Positions 1-9,099 are shown, counted from the first letter of the stretch. The stretch is DNA of 64,000 nt from Gemmatimonadota bacterium (GCA_027307165.1 DAHUXM010000034.1:124001-188000); one strand, 5' to 3'. Made by a program: numbers and translations. Notes: generated by a model from the sequence alone, not told the origin.

Positions 1-129
1 AATCACGATCAGGAGGCCGACCAATGTGAGGATGGTCCGGTGACGGTGGCGATCTTCTTCGCGACGCTCTTCCATGCGCTGATCGATCTCGGCGCGCCAC
101 GGCGTGGCATCCGACAAGAGATCGGTCAT
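1..129 (-). CDS. Small phage membrane protein, partial (holin or XhlA-like candidate)
   Basis: Starts at an ATG at 129 and runs off the left edge after 43 codons. The visible part has a charged, helix-prone stretch (residues 14-31, rich in Glu, Arg and His) followed by the start of a hydrophobic segment (ILTLVGLLIVI, residues 33-43), so it is probably anchored in the inner membrane by a C-terminal helix. This layout resembles XhlA-type lysis accessory proteins and lies where a lysis cassette is expected, after the tail genes, but the fragment is too short to assign. The 170 bases between it and the next gene (130-299) show only a possible 22-codon frame ending in an ATGA overlap with this start. 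Confidence 0.5.
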   Translation of the reverse strand, partial: MTDLLSDATPWRAEIDQRMEERREEDRHRHRTILTLVGLLIVI

Positions 130-299
130 TGGCCGAGCGCTCGGCAGAGATAAGACGAGGGTGTCCGCTTCGGCATATACTGTCTCTCCAGCATCTGTTC
201 GATGCTTCGGGGGGATCACGAGTGAGATTCGTTATGGTCTTACGTCACCCGTGCATGATGCTGGAGAGTGCGCTCCGAACACAGATACAGGGTCCAGCT

Positions 300-584
300 T
301 TAGGTGTGAGATTTGCCCGTATTGCTGTCCTCTGCCGTCTCAGCCAGCAGCCGGGCCAGCACGTGAGGTGCGCAGGCGGCGTGCATCTCGATCCGGGAAA
401 CCGGCATGTCCAGCATCCGGGCGACAAAGGGCGGGAGCTTGGATCGGTCCACTTCGCCGCCGCCGTTCACATGGCCGGCGACCAGGTACAGCACAATCGG
501 TTCGTCGTGATCGTTGATCGACTTACCGGCGCAAGCGCAGTCGTCCGAGCCGCAGTCGCAGAAGTAGTGCATTCGTTGAGTCAT
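300..584 (-). CDS. Hypothetical phage protein, Cys-rich N-terminus (94 aa)
   Basis: Not recognised. Five cysteines lie in or near the N-terminal motif FCDCGSDDCAC (residues 8-18), which could bind a metal; the rest is soluble and mixed. The start codon overlaps the stop of the upstream gene by four bases (ATGA), which supports both genes and suggests translational coupling. It sits just after the tail protein genes, a place often used for tail-accessory or lysis genes, but nothing in the sequence shows which. Confidence 0.6.
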   Translation of the reverse strand: MTQRMHYFCDCGSDDCACAGKSINDHDEPIVLYLVAGHVNGGGEVDRSKLPPFVARMLDMPVSRIEMHAACAPHVLARLLAETAEDSNTGKSHT

Positions 585-1111
585 GGCGTAACCCTTGTGG
601 ATGCTGTCGCAGCAGCGGTTATAGCCGCCTGTTTGATCGCCTGCAATGACTGAGTAGCCGGGACCATTCCCGCCGACCGGGCAGTCGCCATATGGGCCAG
701 TGCACGAGAGCGCGCCAGCACACGGTCACAGATCAAGCGCGCCACTTTGTCGTACTCGTCGGATAGCGTGACCTGACCCGTGGCGAGCGCTATGTCGCGG
801 ATCGTGAGCTCGTGCGAGTCGGCTTCCGTGCCGGTCGCTACACCGTTGGCGTCTGTCTCGTGGCCCGCGATCGTGTACATCACGCCTTCGGTCAATGCGT
901 GATCCCTCGGGTAGAGTCCCACGACCGCGTATGTAGTAGCGCCCCCGTCCTGTGGATCGCAGAGATACAGTCGCTCGTAGGGTTGGAGCGTGGCGGGGCG
1001 CTGTGCCCCTGTGATCTCAGTGTATGGTCCGGGCCATGTCTCGCCCGGCCCCGGATGCACGGTGAGCGGCGTCCATGTTTTGAGCGTTGGGATTTTTAGT
1101 GGACTTGTCAT
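581..1111 (-). CDS. Hypothetical phage protein downstream of the tail protein (176 aa)
   Basis: Start set at 1111, where ATG overlaps the TGA of the large tail gene by four bases (ATGA); a longer reading to 1273 would run far into that gene and is less likely. The N-terminal half (through about residue 95) is rich in Pro, Gly and Thr and reads like a beta-structured domain; the C-terminal third (from about residue 100) is helical and Ala-rich. No family was recognised. Position and coupling suggest a tail-tip or fibre-assembly role (inference only). Confidence 0.65.
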   Translation of the reverse strand: MTSPLKIPTLKTWTPLTVHPGPGETWPGPYTEITGAQRPATLQPYERLYLCDPQDGGATTYAVVGLYPRDHALTEGVMYTIAGHETDANGVATGTEADSHELTIRDIALATGQVTLSDEYDKVARLICDRVLARSRALAHMATARSAGMVPATQSLQAIKQAAITAAATASTRVTP

Positions 1112-1530
1112 GCAGGCACCTTGTTGTGTGAGAGGATGCCGCGCAGCACGTAGGTGTGCGCGCCCTCGACTTCGATCACCATCACCGGCCCCATGCCCGC
1201 ATCCTCGATATGGCTCACGACGCCCGGAACCGTTCCGGCCAGCTTCATTCCTTGCCGCAAACTGAACACACACATCTTCACCACTTCGCGCGCGTTATCG
1301 GGATTCTGGACATACACCGGATGCGTGGGGCTTGCGATGATCTCGCGGCCATCGGTCAACACCAGTCGCGCGCGGCCGGTACGTGCAATCCGTTGAACGT
1401 GCGACACCTGATGCACACCCCACTCGCCCGTCGCTTCGTGCGCGGTCCGGACGAGATCGCCGACAGAGAGATCGCCTGCGCGCCGTTCCGTGCCGTCCGC
1501 AAGCAATATCGGCTCGTCGGGATCGGCGCA
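1108..1530 (-). other. Hint (bacterial intein-like) domain within the tail protein
   Basis: Residues 1256-1395 of the tail protein. Block A begins with Cys1256 in ATCADPDEPILLADG; block B is GREIIASPTHPVYV with His1325; the end reads VVSHIEDAG, HTYVLRG and SHN, giving the conserved His1390-Asn1391 pair. The residue after Asn is Lys, not Cys, Ser or Thr, and only four residues (KVPA) follow. Canonical splicing is therefore unlikely; known bacterial intein-like domains with this end cleave at one or both borders. No homing-endonuclease insert is present. Cleavage could release the upstream tail protein from its own C-terminal domain during maturation (inference). Confidence 0.8.
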
Positions 1531-4500
1531 TGTTGCACCGCCGCCACCACCAGATGACGCCGGCGTAACCTGTCCCGCGAAGTAGATCCGATCGTCGTTG
1601 ATCACATCATGGATCGAGTTGGACGCGAGCCAGCCAGACGACCCCGAGCCGCCCGCGAACGTGTCGTCGTAGCAATACACGTAGACCGGCTGACCCGCGG
1701 GCCACGTGCCGAGCGACCCCGAGTTATACGCGATGACGGACGATCCAATCTGCGCGTCGTGCTGTTGCACAGATACAGACGTACCGCTCGATGTAACGGG
1801 CATGATCGGCGTCGTCGTGCCGTGGGAGAATTGCAGCACCGTTCCGAACGGGCCGGCCGACGCGAGCATCTTGAGGTTCTTCTGGCCTTGGAGCCGCGCG
1901 TTCGAGTCGAGCGCGGAGTATCCGCGCGCGCCGCCCTGCGCCGTTGTCGGCGACATTTCCTGAATCGTCACGTCATCGAAGAACGCCTGTCCCGTGATAT
2001 TGCCGGTATAGCCAAGCTGCAGCCGGAACCGGAGTATCGTCGTTACCGTATTGAGCCACAGTGAGTGGACGAAATGCCACTGGCCATTATCGTTCCCCGT
2101 TCCGCCCGTCGCGTGAATGCCGACCGCTGGGATGGTGGAACTCGGGTCGTCGCCGACTTTGTCGAACATCGTAAACCCCGCCGACGGCTGTCCCGGAGCA
2201 ACACCGCCGAGATTCAGGACTGCCCCATATCCCGCGCCGGTCAAACCACCGCAATTGATCCACGCGGAGAGCTTGTACACGCGCCCTGCGATCACCGGCA
2301 CATCCTGATATGCGTACGAGTCGTTCGCCGTAACGGAGTTGTCAATCAACCACGACCGAGAGCCGAGCTTCTTAACGGCGTCGTAAGACTTCATCGTGTT
2401 GCCGTTCTCGAATGTCCACCCGACGAGGCCGCCCAACACTCCGTCTTCCGCGTTGCCGTTGGCGAGCAAGTTGGGGCCTGCGGTTCCCATCGAGGCTGCG
2501 AGCACGTCCGCGTTTACCGATGCAGCTCCCGTCGAGCGATACAACGCATTCGGCCGCCCCGAGTCCAGATAAGCGAGCTTCGTACCGCCGAAGGTGAGTC
2601 CGTTGTTGATCGAGTCGGCATTGTCAGGATCGCCGGAGAGTGGTTTGGCATACATCGTGTTGACTGCGCGACCGCCCGAATCCTGCGCACCGCTCGACGC
2701 TTGACCGGTGGTGTTGGAGAGGAACGGAATGAGCCCCTGAACCTGTGTCTCGCTGACATAGGTATCCGATCCGACGGTGACGACCAGCTTGAACCACTTC
2801 GAGTTTTTGACATTCGGCGAAATACTCGCACTGAACCCCGCGCCAGACAGCGGATTGGACGAATTGGATCCCGAGTACGTCGCCGTCCCCGAATACTGAC
2901 CCCGGCTGTAGCCCTGATAGATCGCCCACGCATAGGTCGGCGGCAGATTCGTCGCAGTCGCCGTGATCGTGACGGGTGAGACCGTGTCGTCGGTCTGATT
3001 GTTGGTGAGCGAAGGGACGAGTGAAGCGGACGGAGCCGTGCTTCCCGACTGAGCGGGAATTGTCACGACGTTGCTTACGGTCTGCGAATCTTTAAGACCC
3101 GTGAATGCGTAAACCCTGTCAGCACCGCCTGGAGCGTTTCGAGCGACTGTGATCGGTGACGCTGAGGGCGCTCCTGCTGTCCCCCCATCGATCGATACAA
3201 GCACGCCATCCCCTGACCACGCAATCGAATAGGACGATGCGCCGGGTGTCACCGTGACGGTCAGGTTGGGCCCGAAAGCCGTCTTGTCCTGATTCAGGAT
3301 CGTCCGCTGGATCGTTTCAGAGCCGCCACCCGTAAGTGCGGCCTTGAACGTTGCAGAGGCCGGAACAGAGTTGAACGCTGCTCTGTTTACAGTGACCACC
3401 TCGCCACTCGGGACGGTCTTTGGCGTATCAGCTGCGATAGCTCCGACACTTGAGCCTGTTCCCGTAGTGCCGTGAAGCGTGACCGTGATAACGGGTGTGC
3501 CACCACCTGTAGCGGGATTGGATGCCGTCACAGTGAAGGGCTGCGTGGTCGCGGTTTGCGTTCCCGGTGTGACAGTAAGGTCAGGAGTGGTGACACCTGC
3601 ACCCAATGGAGAGATCGTGACCGTGTCACCCGTCACCTGTCCGTTCTTGAGCCCCGAGAACGCATAGGTGTGTTCCGATCCGTCGCGAGCAACAGTGATG
3701 GGGGAGGCGCTTGGAGTAGTGTACGCCCCACCATCGATCGAGAGCGTTACGCTGTCTCCACTCCACGCGATCGAGTACGACGTCACGCCCGGAGTGGGGG
3801 TTACCGTCAAGTTGGGCCCCGTGAAATCAACAGAGCTTGAGCCGTACCTGATCCACGTGCGGAAGCGCCCCTTGGGCTGACCTCCCAGATCGATCGTCGA
3901 CTTGAGTACGCCGCCAGAGTACGACTGAGTTATCGCAGTAACACCACCCAACTGATCGACGCTGTAGTGGATCCCGTTCGCCAGCATCTTGCCGTAGTCG
4001 TACAGCTGAGCAAACCAGAACGCATTGGTGGTGAATCTCTGCTGGAGCCACGGCGTTTCCAGATCGGAGCGCATGGCATCGGCCATCGCTTGAGCTTGCG
4101 TGGCACTGAGCGTGACCGTTCCCGCGACATCGACCCGCATGTACCGGAGTCCATACCGGGTGAGCGAATCGGATGCTGTAAACGCACTTGCCGAGAACGT
4201 GGGAGAGCTACCGTCCGACTGAGCTACAAGCGTGCAACCCGTAGTCCCGTTGAACGCGCTCACTTTGAACAACGCGCTTCCGACCAGGATGCAATCGCCA
4301 TTCGAGAGGACGCCCGACTGCGAAACGGAGAACGTGGCCGATCCAGACGTACAGGACACCGTTCCCGAGAGTGCAGCGGGAGAACTTACGTGCTGCTGGC
4401 CCAAACTTGCATCGATGTAGTACAGATCGATGTAGGTTCTGACACCTGATATGTCGATCGAGTTGAGCGGGATAGCCGTGTATTCGCTCGATCCAATCGT

Positions 4501-5295
4501 CCAATCCGGAGTCGTCGCGTTCCGTGGCGGCTGGATCAGCGTCAGGCGATTGACGTTGGAGCTGTCGTACTTGTAGTGCACCACGAGACCGGCAAGCTGC
4601 ACCAGTTTGGTGATTGCATCCATCAGGCTCCCCGTCGCCGGACGGTAGCCCATGTTGACGTAGAACGCGGGTGAGTATCCGGGAGAGTAGAGCGTGATAC
4701 CACTCGATCCCGTTACAGACAGCCCGCCCAAAGAAATGTCCGCCCCGACCCCAAGCGTATCATCGATCAACTGCTGGATCACGGTTTCGACGAGTACGGG
4801 GCCACTGGAACAGTAGGTGCGGACTATCCTGATCTGCGCATCGAGCAAGGCCGCTTCCATCCCGCGGCCCGTCAACCGGATTTCGCTTGGACGCTCCTGC
4901 GGGTCGATCAGATCGATGTATCCCGATCCCGTTTCCTTCCAATCGCCTGACGATGGTGTCGAGCCCTGTGCCTTTGTCGCAGTCGATGCGCGCCATTTGC
5001 GCCGGACGTCCAACATGGGAGCGTATGCGCCTGCTCCGTTCCGGTTGATCGTCGAATCTTCTCTTAGCGGACAGAGCGAGAGCGTCCCGGTATCTCTCAG
5101 CAAGGACGCCTGAAACGACATCGTGTTGCCGTCGATATTCTCGGACGTCTGCCACGAGTTGAGCCAGTCTGGTGTACTCAATCCCGTAGATACGTCAACC
5201 CACGACCCGTCAGGATTCGTGATCTCGAGCTTCCCGAACGACGCAAGGGTTGAAGCGCCTGCCTGCGTTCTCTCGCCAGTGGTTGTGGTGCGCAT
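1108..5295 (-). CDS. Large phage tail protein with Ig-like repeats, carbohydrate-binding-like domain and C-terminal Hint domain
   Basis: 1395 residues, placed two genes after the tape measure, the usual site of tail-tip and host-recognition proteins. Residues 1 to about 490 look like the tail-hub or attachment part. Two similar units of about 78 residues follow (about 492-568 and 673-753), each opening with GPNLTVT and containing SYSIAWSGD and SASPITVAR, so they are probably Ig-like beta modules. Residues about 938-1113 resemble a jelly-roll carbohydrate-binding domain (ANGNAEDG near the start, FFDDVTI near the end). A Gly-rich linker leads to Cys1256 and a 140-residue Hint domain ending in SHNK. 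It probably binds the cell surface. Three bases separate it from the upstream gene. The domain calls are from pattern, not alignment. Confidence 0.85.
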   Translation of the reverse strand: MRTTTTGERTQAGASTLASFGKLEITNPDGSWVDVSTGLSTPDWLNSWQTSENIDGNTMSFQASLLRDTGTLSLCPLREDSTINRNGAGAYAPMLDVRRKWRASTATKAQGSTPSSGDWKETGSGYIDLIDPQERPSEIRLTGRGMEAALLDAQIRIVRTYCSSGPVLVETVIQQLIDDTLGVGADISLGGLSVTGSSGITLYSPGYSPAFYVNMGYRPATGSLMDAITKLVQLAGLVVHYKYDSSNVNRLTLIQPPRNATTPDWTIGSSEYTAIPLNSIDISGVRTYIDLYYIDASLGQQHVSSPAALSGTVSCTSGSATFSVSQSGVLSNGDCILVGSALFKVSAFNGTTGCTLVAQSDGSSPTFSASAFTASDSLTRYGLRYMRVDVAGTVTLSATQAQAMADAMRSDLETPWLQQRFTTNAFWFAQLYDYGKMLANGIHYSVDQLGGVTAITQSYSGGVLKSTIDLGGQPKGRFRTWIRYGSSSVDFTGPNLTVTPTPGVTSYSIAWSGDSVTLSIDGGAYTTPSASPITVARDGSEHTYAFSGLKNGQVTGDTVTISPLGAGVTTPDLTVTPGTQTATTQPFTVTASNPATGGGTPVITVTLHGTTGTGSSVGAIAADTPKTVPSGEVVTVNRAAFNSVPASATFKAALTGGGSETIQRTILNQDKTAFGPNLTVTVTPGASSYSIAWSGDGVLVSIDGGTAGAPSASPITVARNAPGGADRVYAFTGLKDSQTVSNVVTIPAQSGSTAPSASLVPSLTNNQTDDTVSPVTITATATNLPPTYAWAIYQGYSRGQYSGTATYSGSNSSNPLSGAGFSASISPNVKNSKWFKLVVTVGSDTYVSETQVQGLIPFLSNTTGQASSGAQDSGGRAVNTMYAKPLSGDPDNADSINNGLTFGGTKLAYLDSGRPNALYRSTGAASVNADVLAASMGTAGPNLLANGNAEDGVLGGLVGWTFENGNTMKSYDAVKKLGSRSWLIDNSVTANDSYAYQDVPVIAGRVYKLSAWINCGGLTGAGYGAVLNLGGVAPGQPSAGFTMFDKVGDDPSSTIPAVGIHATGGTGNDNGQWHFVHSLWLNTVTTILRFRLQLGYTGNITGQAFFDDVTIQEMSPTTAQGGARGYSALDSNARLQGQKNLKMLASAGPFGTVLQFSHGTTTPIMPVTSSGTSVSVQQHDAQIGSSVIAYNSGSLGTWPAGQPVYVYCYDDTFAGGSGSSGWLASNSIHDVINDDRIYFAGQVTPASSGGGGGATCADPDEPILLADGTERRAGDLSVGDLVRTAHEATGEWGVHQVSHVQRIARTGRARLVLTDGREIIASPTHPVYVQNPDNAREVVKMCVFSLRQGMKLAGTVPGVVSHIEDAGMGPVMVIEVEGAHTYVLRGILSHNKVPA

Positions 5296-5298
5296 CGA

Positions 5299-5664
5299 CT
5301 ATGAGGCCGTCACGAACTTGACCGCCAATGTCAACTGTCGAACGAATGGCGAGATGCCGGGGATGAGCACGCCCGATGTCAGGGCAACGCTACAGGTCAC
5401 AGTGGCAAGGGAGTTGTTGAACAGATCTCCCTGGCATGGGATCTGGGCCATGTTGCCGATCGCTGCACGAAGGAGAGCCTCGTCCGTTGCGTCCAAGTAT
5501 CCGGTCACGACGGTGAATGTTCTTTTCACGGCACGGATACTGTTCCGCTCCGATCCACTCACTGAGTCGGTTACGTCACCTACGAATACGGGAGGCCCCT
5601 CCTGTGCCGAGACGTAAGGCACATCGACCTGCGAGCCGCCGACGTTCAGGATGATCACGCTCAT
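5299..5664 (-). CDS. Small phage tail protein downstream of the tape measure (121 aa)
   Basis: No named family is certain. The protein is largely beta-like (VSGSERNSIRAVKRTFTVVTGYL in the first half), as expected for distal tail components of siphoviruses. Its start overlaps the tape-measure stop by four bases and its stop is three bases before the large tail protein, so all three are co-translated. A role in distal-tail or tail-tip assembly is inferred from place only. Confidence 0.65.
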   Translation of the reverse strand: MSVIILNVGGSQVDVPYVSAQEGPPVFVGDVTDSVSGSERNSIRAVKRTFTVVTGYLDATDEALLRAAIGNMAQIPCQGDLFNNSLATVTCSVALTSGVLIPGISPFVRQLTLAVKFVTAS

Positions 5665-8180
5665 GATGGCATCAGCTCCATCGTTTCAGCGACAGTCGTC
5701 CCCATGCCACCGATTCCGTTGCCGATGTTGCGGATCGCCTTGACCACAGCCTTTGCGGTCGCTTCTGGGTCATTGGAAGCGGGGACGGTGATGTTGATCG
5801 TGTTGCCTGTTACCGTGGCACCCGTAGACGTCGAGCTCGTTGTCGTTGGAGGTGTGATTCCGGGGAACGATGCCGGAGTTGAGAACTGACCGAAATACCT
5901 CTCGGCGAAGAATCCCGTAGGAGCGTTCGCGAGCTGAGTGATTGCCTGATTCGCGAGCTGAGTCTTTTCGGCAAGCTGCACCTGAGCCAGAGATGCCATG
6001 TACGCGGCATCCCGTCCGGCCAGAATTGCAGCGTTCATTTCTTCCTGCTGCTTGACAGCCAAGTCTTCCAAGTCAGCCTGATACGAGAGCCCCTTTGCTC
6101 TATCGAGCCGAGCGGCAAGGCTCTCTTTGTCGAAGGTCTGCTGTATCGCGTACTGCTGCGTGATCTGCTGTTTCTGCTTGGCGAATAGCGCGTCGTCTGC
6201 TGCAAGCTGTTGATTGCGTTCGGTCTCCCGCTTCTTGCCTGAGAGCGCGCTATTGATCTGACTCTTCCGCGCGTCGTCTGCTGCCTGTGCTGCTGCAAGC
6301 TGACCGCCCAGCGCGTCGTGATTCACAGAAGCTGAAAGGGTCGCGATCATTGACTTGATCGACTCGGACGCTTCCTGTATTGCCCTTGCGGCGTCGTGCG
6401 ACTGACTCCCAAGCCCCAGGATCTGCTTACCCAGTGACGCGACAGAGAGGACCGCTTGCGCGTCGGCTATCGGATTGTGGAATCCCTCTGCTGCTGCCGA
6501 CTTTACGTTGTCTGCTGCGTTCGCTGCCGTGTTCAGGATGTTGGCTATCTTCCCGCCCTTGGGACCGCCGAACAGGTTTGCGGCATCGGCTCCCGTACGG
6601 AGTCCGCTTGTGATCTTGTCCGTGAGTGACGTCTGGTCAGACTTGGGTGCGTTGGCGCCGATGTCCTTCAGTTGCTTGTTGATGTTCTCCAACACTATCT
6701 GGAGCACCTTGCCCGACGCGCCCATTCTCTGCAGTTGATCGATGACAACGGCGCCGGACTGGACAGCAGATTTCCGGAGATTGTCCATCACGGTGCCTTT
6801 GCCTTCGTCTACCGGCCCCTTACCTTCGGCTGCGTTGATCGCGTTCCGAAGCGTGATTCTGTCCTGCGTATCCCGTGCAGCGCTTACGGCGGCGTCGAAC
6901 GCCTTCATGGCTGGCGATCCGTTCGCGAGCAATTCAGTGGGAACGGATTTGAGACTTGCCCCGCCTATGAACTTGGCGCGCGCGGCTATCGCTCTATCGG
7001 CTTCCTCGACTTCCTTCTTGTACCATGTAATGCTCGTCTCGACCGACTGTTGAACTGCTACAGATCCCGTCGTGATCGCGTCCAGGTACGCGGGCTTCTT
7101 CTCACGCCCCTTCCGTTCCTTATGGAACAGGGCGTCACCCAGCGATTGTGTGTCACCGATCAACGCCGCGCGTCTGACATTGTCGGTCTGCGTCTTACCT
7201 AAGCGAGCAATCTCAGCGACATCGCTCTTGTAGAGTGCGAGCGCGCGCTGACGCTCTGCGTGCGTCGCGTTGTTGCTCTTGACAAGGAGCGCTAGATTGC
7301 CCGCGTAGTCCCGCTCTGCGTCGCCTCTCTGCTGATAGTTGAGTTGTGATTTGTATTGCTGTGCGTCGAACAGTTCTGCGTTGGCCGCCGCGAGTGCTTT
7401 CTCCGCGTTCGTTACCGCGACGGGAGAGACGGTACGCACCGATGCGCCACCGAGACTGGCATCAGGGTGCGAAACGCCTCGCTGAGCTTTGGCCAGCGCT
7501 GCCTGCGCGTCCGCGATATCCTGCGTGGCCTTGGCGAGCTGCAGATCACCAACGGCGACTTGAGCGGTTATCGACGTCGCGTGCATCTTCTTCATCGCGT
7601 CGCTGACCTTGTCGCCCAGCTCGTCGGCCTGCTCGCCCAATAGCTTCCATCCGCCGATGATTGCGGCAATACCGAGTCCGATCCCGACCGTCCACGGGCC
7701 ACCTAAAAACAGGTTGCTCAGTATGCTCCCAAAGCGCCCGGTGATTGTGGACACTCCAGCCAGTCGTGCATCCAACGCGCCGAATGAATAGGCAAGTCGG
7801 CTCAACCCAGGCAGCGTCTTGGTCGTGGCGGTGGCAACGCTTTCGAGGCTCGCCGCTGTCCGAGCGACATTCTCCCGGTACGCAGCGGTCTCCGCTTTCT
7901 GGAGCGTCATGATGTAGCGTGCGGTTGCCTCTTCGGCCTTCCGTGTGGCTGCGGCGTTCGTGACGGCCGCACTACCGAGCCGGGCAACTGCTGCCTGCGT
8001 TGCTGCACTCTGCGACGCAAGGAATTGCTGTGCCTTCGTGAGGCCAGTGGACGACCCTATAAGGCGAGCGTTCGCGGCTTCGCCTTGCGTCGCCATCTTG
8101 TCTAGAGCAGCGCCGGTCTCCTGCGCGGCCTGAACTGCCTGACCGTTCTGGATCGTGAGCTTTAGAGTTGCGGTGTCCAT
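5661..8180 (-). CDS. Phage tail tape measure protein
   Basis: 839 residues, the length determinant and scaffold of the tail tube. The sequence is dominated by long Ala-, Gln- and Lys-rich helices (for example residues 15-130 and 190-330), with one strongly hydrophobic stretch at about 160-190 (LFLGGPWTVGIGLGIAAIIG) typical of tape measures, which insert into the host membrane during DNA entry. A second helical block covers about 590-740. At roughly 1.5 angstrom per residue, the usual rule for siphoviruses, a tail of about 120 nm would be expected (inference). Its start touches the stop of the upstream tail-chaperone frame, the classical order chaperone then tape measure. Confidence 0.9.
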   Translation of the reverse strand: MDTATLKLTIQNGQAVQAAQETGAALDKMATQGEAANARLIGSSTGLTKAQQFLASQSAATQAAVARLGSAAVTNAAATRKAEEATARYIMTLQKAETAAYRENVARTAASLESVATATTKTLPGLSRLAYSFGALDARLAGVSTITGRFGSILSNLFLGGPWTVGIGLGIAAIIGGWKLLGEQADELGDKVSDAMKKMHATSITAQVAVGDLQLAKATQDIADAQAALAKAQRGVSHPDASLGGASVRTVSPVAVTNAEKALAAANAELFDAQQYKSQLNYQQRGDAERDYAGNLALLVKSNNATHAERQRALALYKSDVAEIARLGKTQTDNVRRAALIGDTQSLGDALFHKERKGREKKPAYLDAITTGSVAVQQSVETSITWYKKEVEEADRAIAARAKFIGGASLKSVPTELLANGSPAMKAFDAAVSAARDTQDRITLRNAINAAEGKGPVDEGKGTVMDNLRKSAVQSGAVVIDQLQRMGASGKVLQIVLENINKQLKDIGANAPKSDQTSLTDKITSGLRTGADAANLFGGPKGGKIANILNTAANAADNVKSAAAEGFHNPIADAQAVLSVASLGKQILGLGSQSHDAARAIQEASESIKSMIATLSASVNHDALGGQLAAAQAADDARKSQINSALSGKKRETERNQQLAADDALFAKQKQQITQQYAIQQTFDKESLAARLDRAKGLSYQADLEDLAVKQQEEMNAAILAGRDAAYMASLAQVQLAEKTQLANQAITQLANAPTGFFAERYFGQFSTPASFPGITPPTTTSSTSTGATVTGNTINITVPASNDPEATAKAVVKAIRNIGNGIGGMGTTVAETMELMPS

Positions 8181-8596
8181 CAGTCGTTACCGGGATGAAG
8201 TAGCACGTGATCCAACTGGATGAGCACGCGCAACTCTCGCCGGCTTACCTGGTTACCAGTGAGCCGCATCCACGATTCGATGGTCGAGTACGTCACGGGA
8301 GCAACGCCCAATTGCGAGACACCACTACGACCACAGATCTCGAGCGTCCAGTCGTAGAGGTACCGGAGCGACTCGGGGAAGGGTGGGCCTTTGAGCGCTT
8401 TGAGAGCTTCCGCATACCCACTACGGTCCGGGCCGCGCCTCGCGACGCTCTCGTAGTGCGCACGCACCGAGTGGCCGTCCTTGTCTTTGGCATCGAGTCG
8501 CGCCCGGTGGCGTGCATACTCTACGAGTTGACGGGCGCGACGGTAAAAAGCGCGTCGCGATTGTTGAGACCGATGGAGACCTGATCGTATATCCAC
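8180..8596 (-). CDS. Tail assembly chaperone, downstream frame (gpT-like), probably made by -1 frameshift
   Basis: Lies between the tail-chaperone G-like gene and the tape measure and overlaps the former by 76 bases in the -1 frame, as in the lambda G/T pair. The body (PPFPESLRYLYDWTLEIC, then VAPVTYSTIESWMRLTG) is like other tail-assembly chaperone C-domains. The only listed start is a GTG at 8596 inside the upstream gene with no clear ribosome site, so expression as a fusion with the upstream product through frameshifting is the better reading. The residues encoded before the slip site would then not be made in this frame. Confidence 0.7.
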   Translation of the reverse strand: MDIRSGLHRSQQSRRAFYRRARQLVEYARHRARLDAKDKDGHSVRAHYESVARRGPDRSGYAEALKALKGPPFPESLRYLYDWTLEICGRSGVSQLGVAPVTYSTIESWMRLTGNQVSRRELRVLIQLDHVLLHPGND

Positions 8597-8925
8597 GGTG
8601 CGGCGGTCAACACGGCCTTCACGTTCTCGTCAGTGACTGGGATGTCCGCGCCATTGTCCTCAATGCCGTGCCATCCGACGATCGCCCATCCGTTGACGAC
8701 GATGTTCCGTTCCTGACCGGCGAGCTCGACCGCGCCCTCTTCCTGCTGCGCGTCGCGGAACGCCTTCGCCTTGGCCTGATACTGATCGGAGTAGACGCCT
8801 ACGATGTCGATCGTTGAGCGCGTGCCATCGGATGCGTAGTCGGGCTTGCCGCCCGGCCCGTTCAGTCGAATGGTTGCCGGCCTGTTCTCGCCAGCAAGAG
8901 TCTCCGGTATTTTCTTGATGTCCAT
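8521..8925 (-). CDS. Tail assembly chaperone, upstream frame (gpG-like, 134 aa)
   Basis: Follows the major tail protein cluster and precedes the overlapping T-like frame and tape measure. Start set at ATG 8925 (MDIKKIPETL), preceded by GAGGAAAG about seven bases upstream; a longer frame to 8973 lacks support. The product is a compact mixed protein (GWAIVGWHGIEDNG in the middle; NRDALFTVAPVNS at the end). In siphoviruses such proteins bind the tape measure during tail polymerisation, and a minority product extended by frameshift recruits tube subunits (family knowledge). No sequence match to a named family could be checked. Confidence 0.7.
   Translation of the reverse strand: MDIKKIPETLAGENRPATIRLNGPGGKPDYASDGTRSTIDIVGVYSDQYQAKAKAFRDAQQEEGAVELAGQERNIVVNGWAIVGWHGIEDNGADIPVTDENVKAVLTAAPWIYDQVSIGLNNRDALFTVAPVNS
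8545..8549 (-). promoter_or_regulatory. Candidate -1 ribosomal frameshift site
   Basis: On the minus strand the overlap of the two chaperone frames contains GCG CTT TTT ACC (zero-frame codons), a run of five T. Slipping back one base after the TTT codon gives TAC CGT CGC and enters the T-like frame. This is not the canonical X XXY YYZ heptamer, but a Phe tRNA can re-pair perfectly on the T run. It is the only homopolymer run in the overlap. Confidence 0.4.
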
Positions 8926-9099
8926 CTGAGTGCTTTCCTCTTGTGTGGGCGGTCTCTCTACCGGCGATGGCACTCCCAGCGCGACTGAAGTCTGCTGGCA
9001 CCGCCGGAGAGAGCCGCTGTATTCCTGATTTCCATTCGTTCACTTCGGCGTGCAGAGTACGTGCACGCTCCCTGCATTCACTTCGTACTTCGATTCCTG

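Noticed and set aside
129-653. Long plus-strand frame at the left edge
   Set aside because: It covers three coupled minus-strand genes, has no ribosome site and reads as low-quality Arg/Ala-rich sequence; a shadow of GC-rich coding DNA.
1609-2979. Large plus-strand frames opposite the tail protein
   Set aside because: Arg-rich antisense readings of a clear tail gene, with no recognisable domain or start signal.
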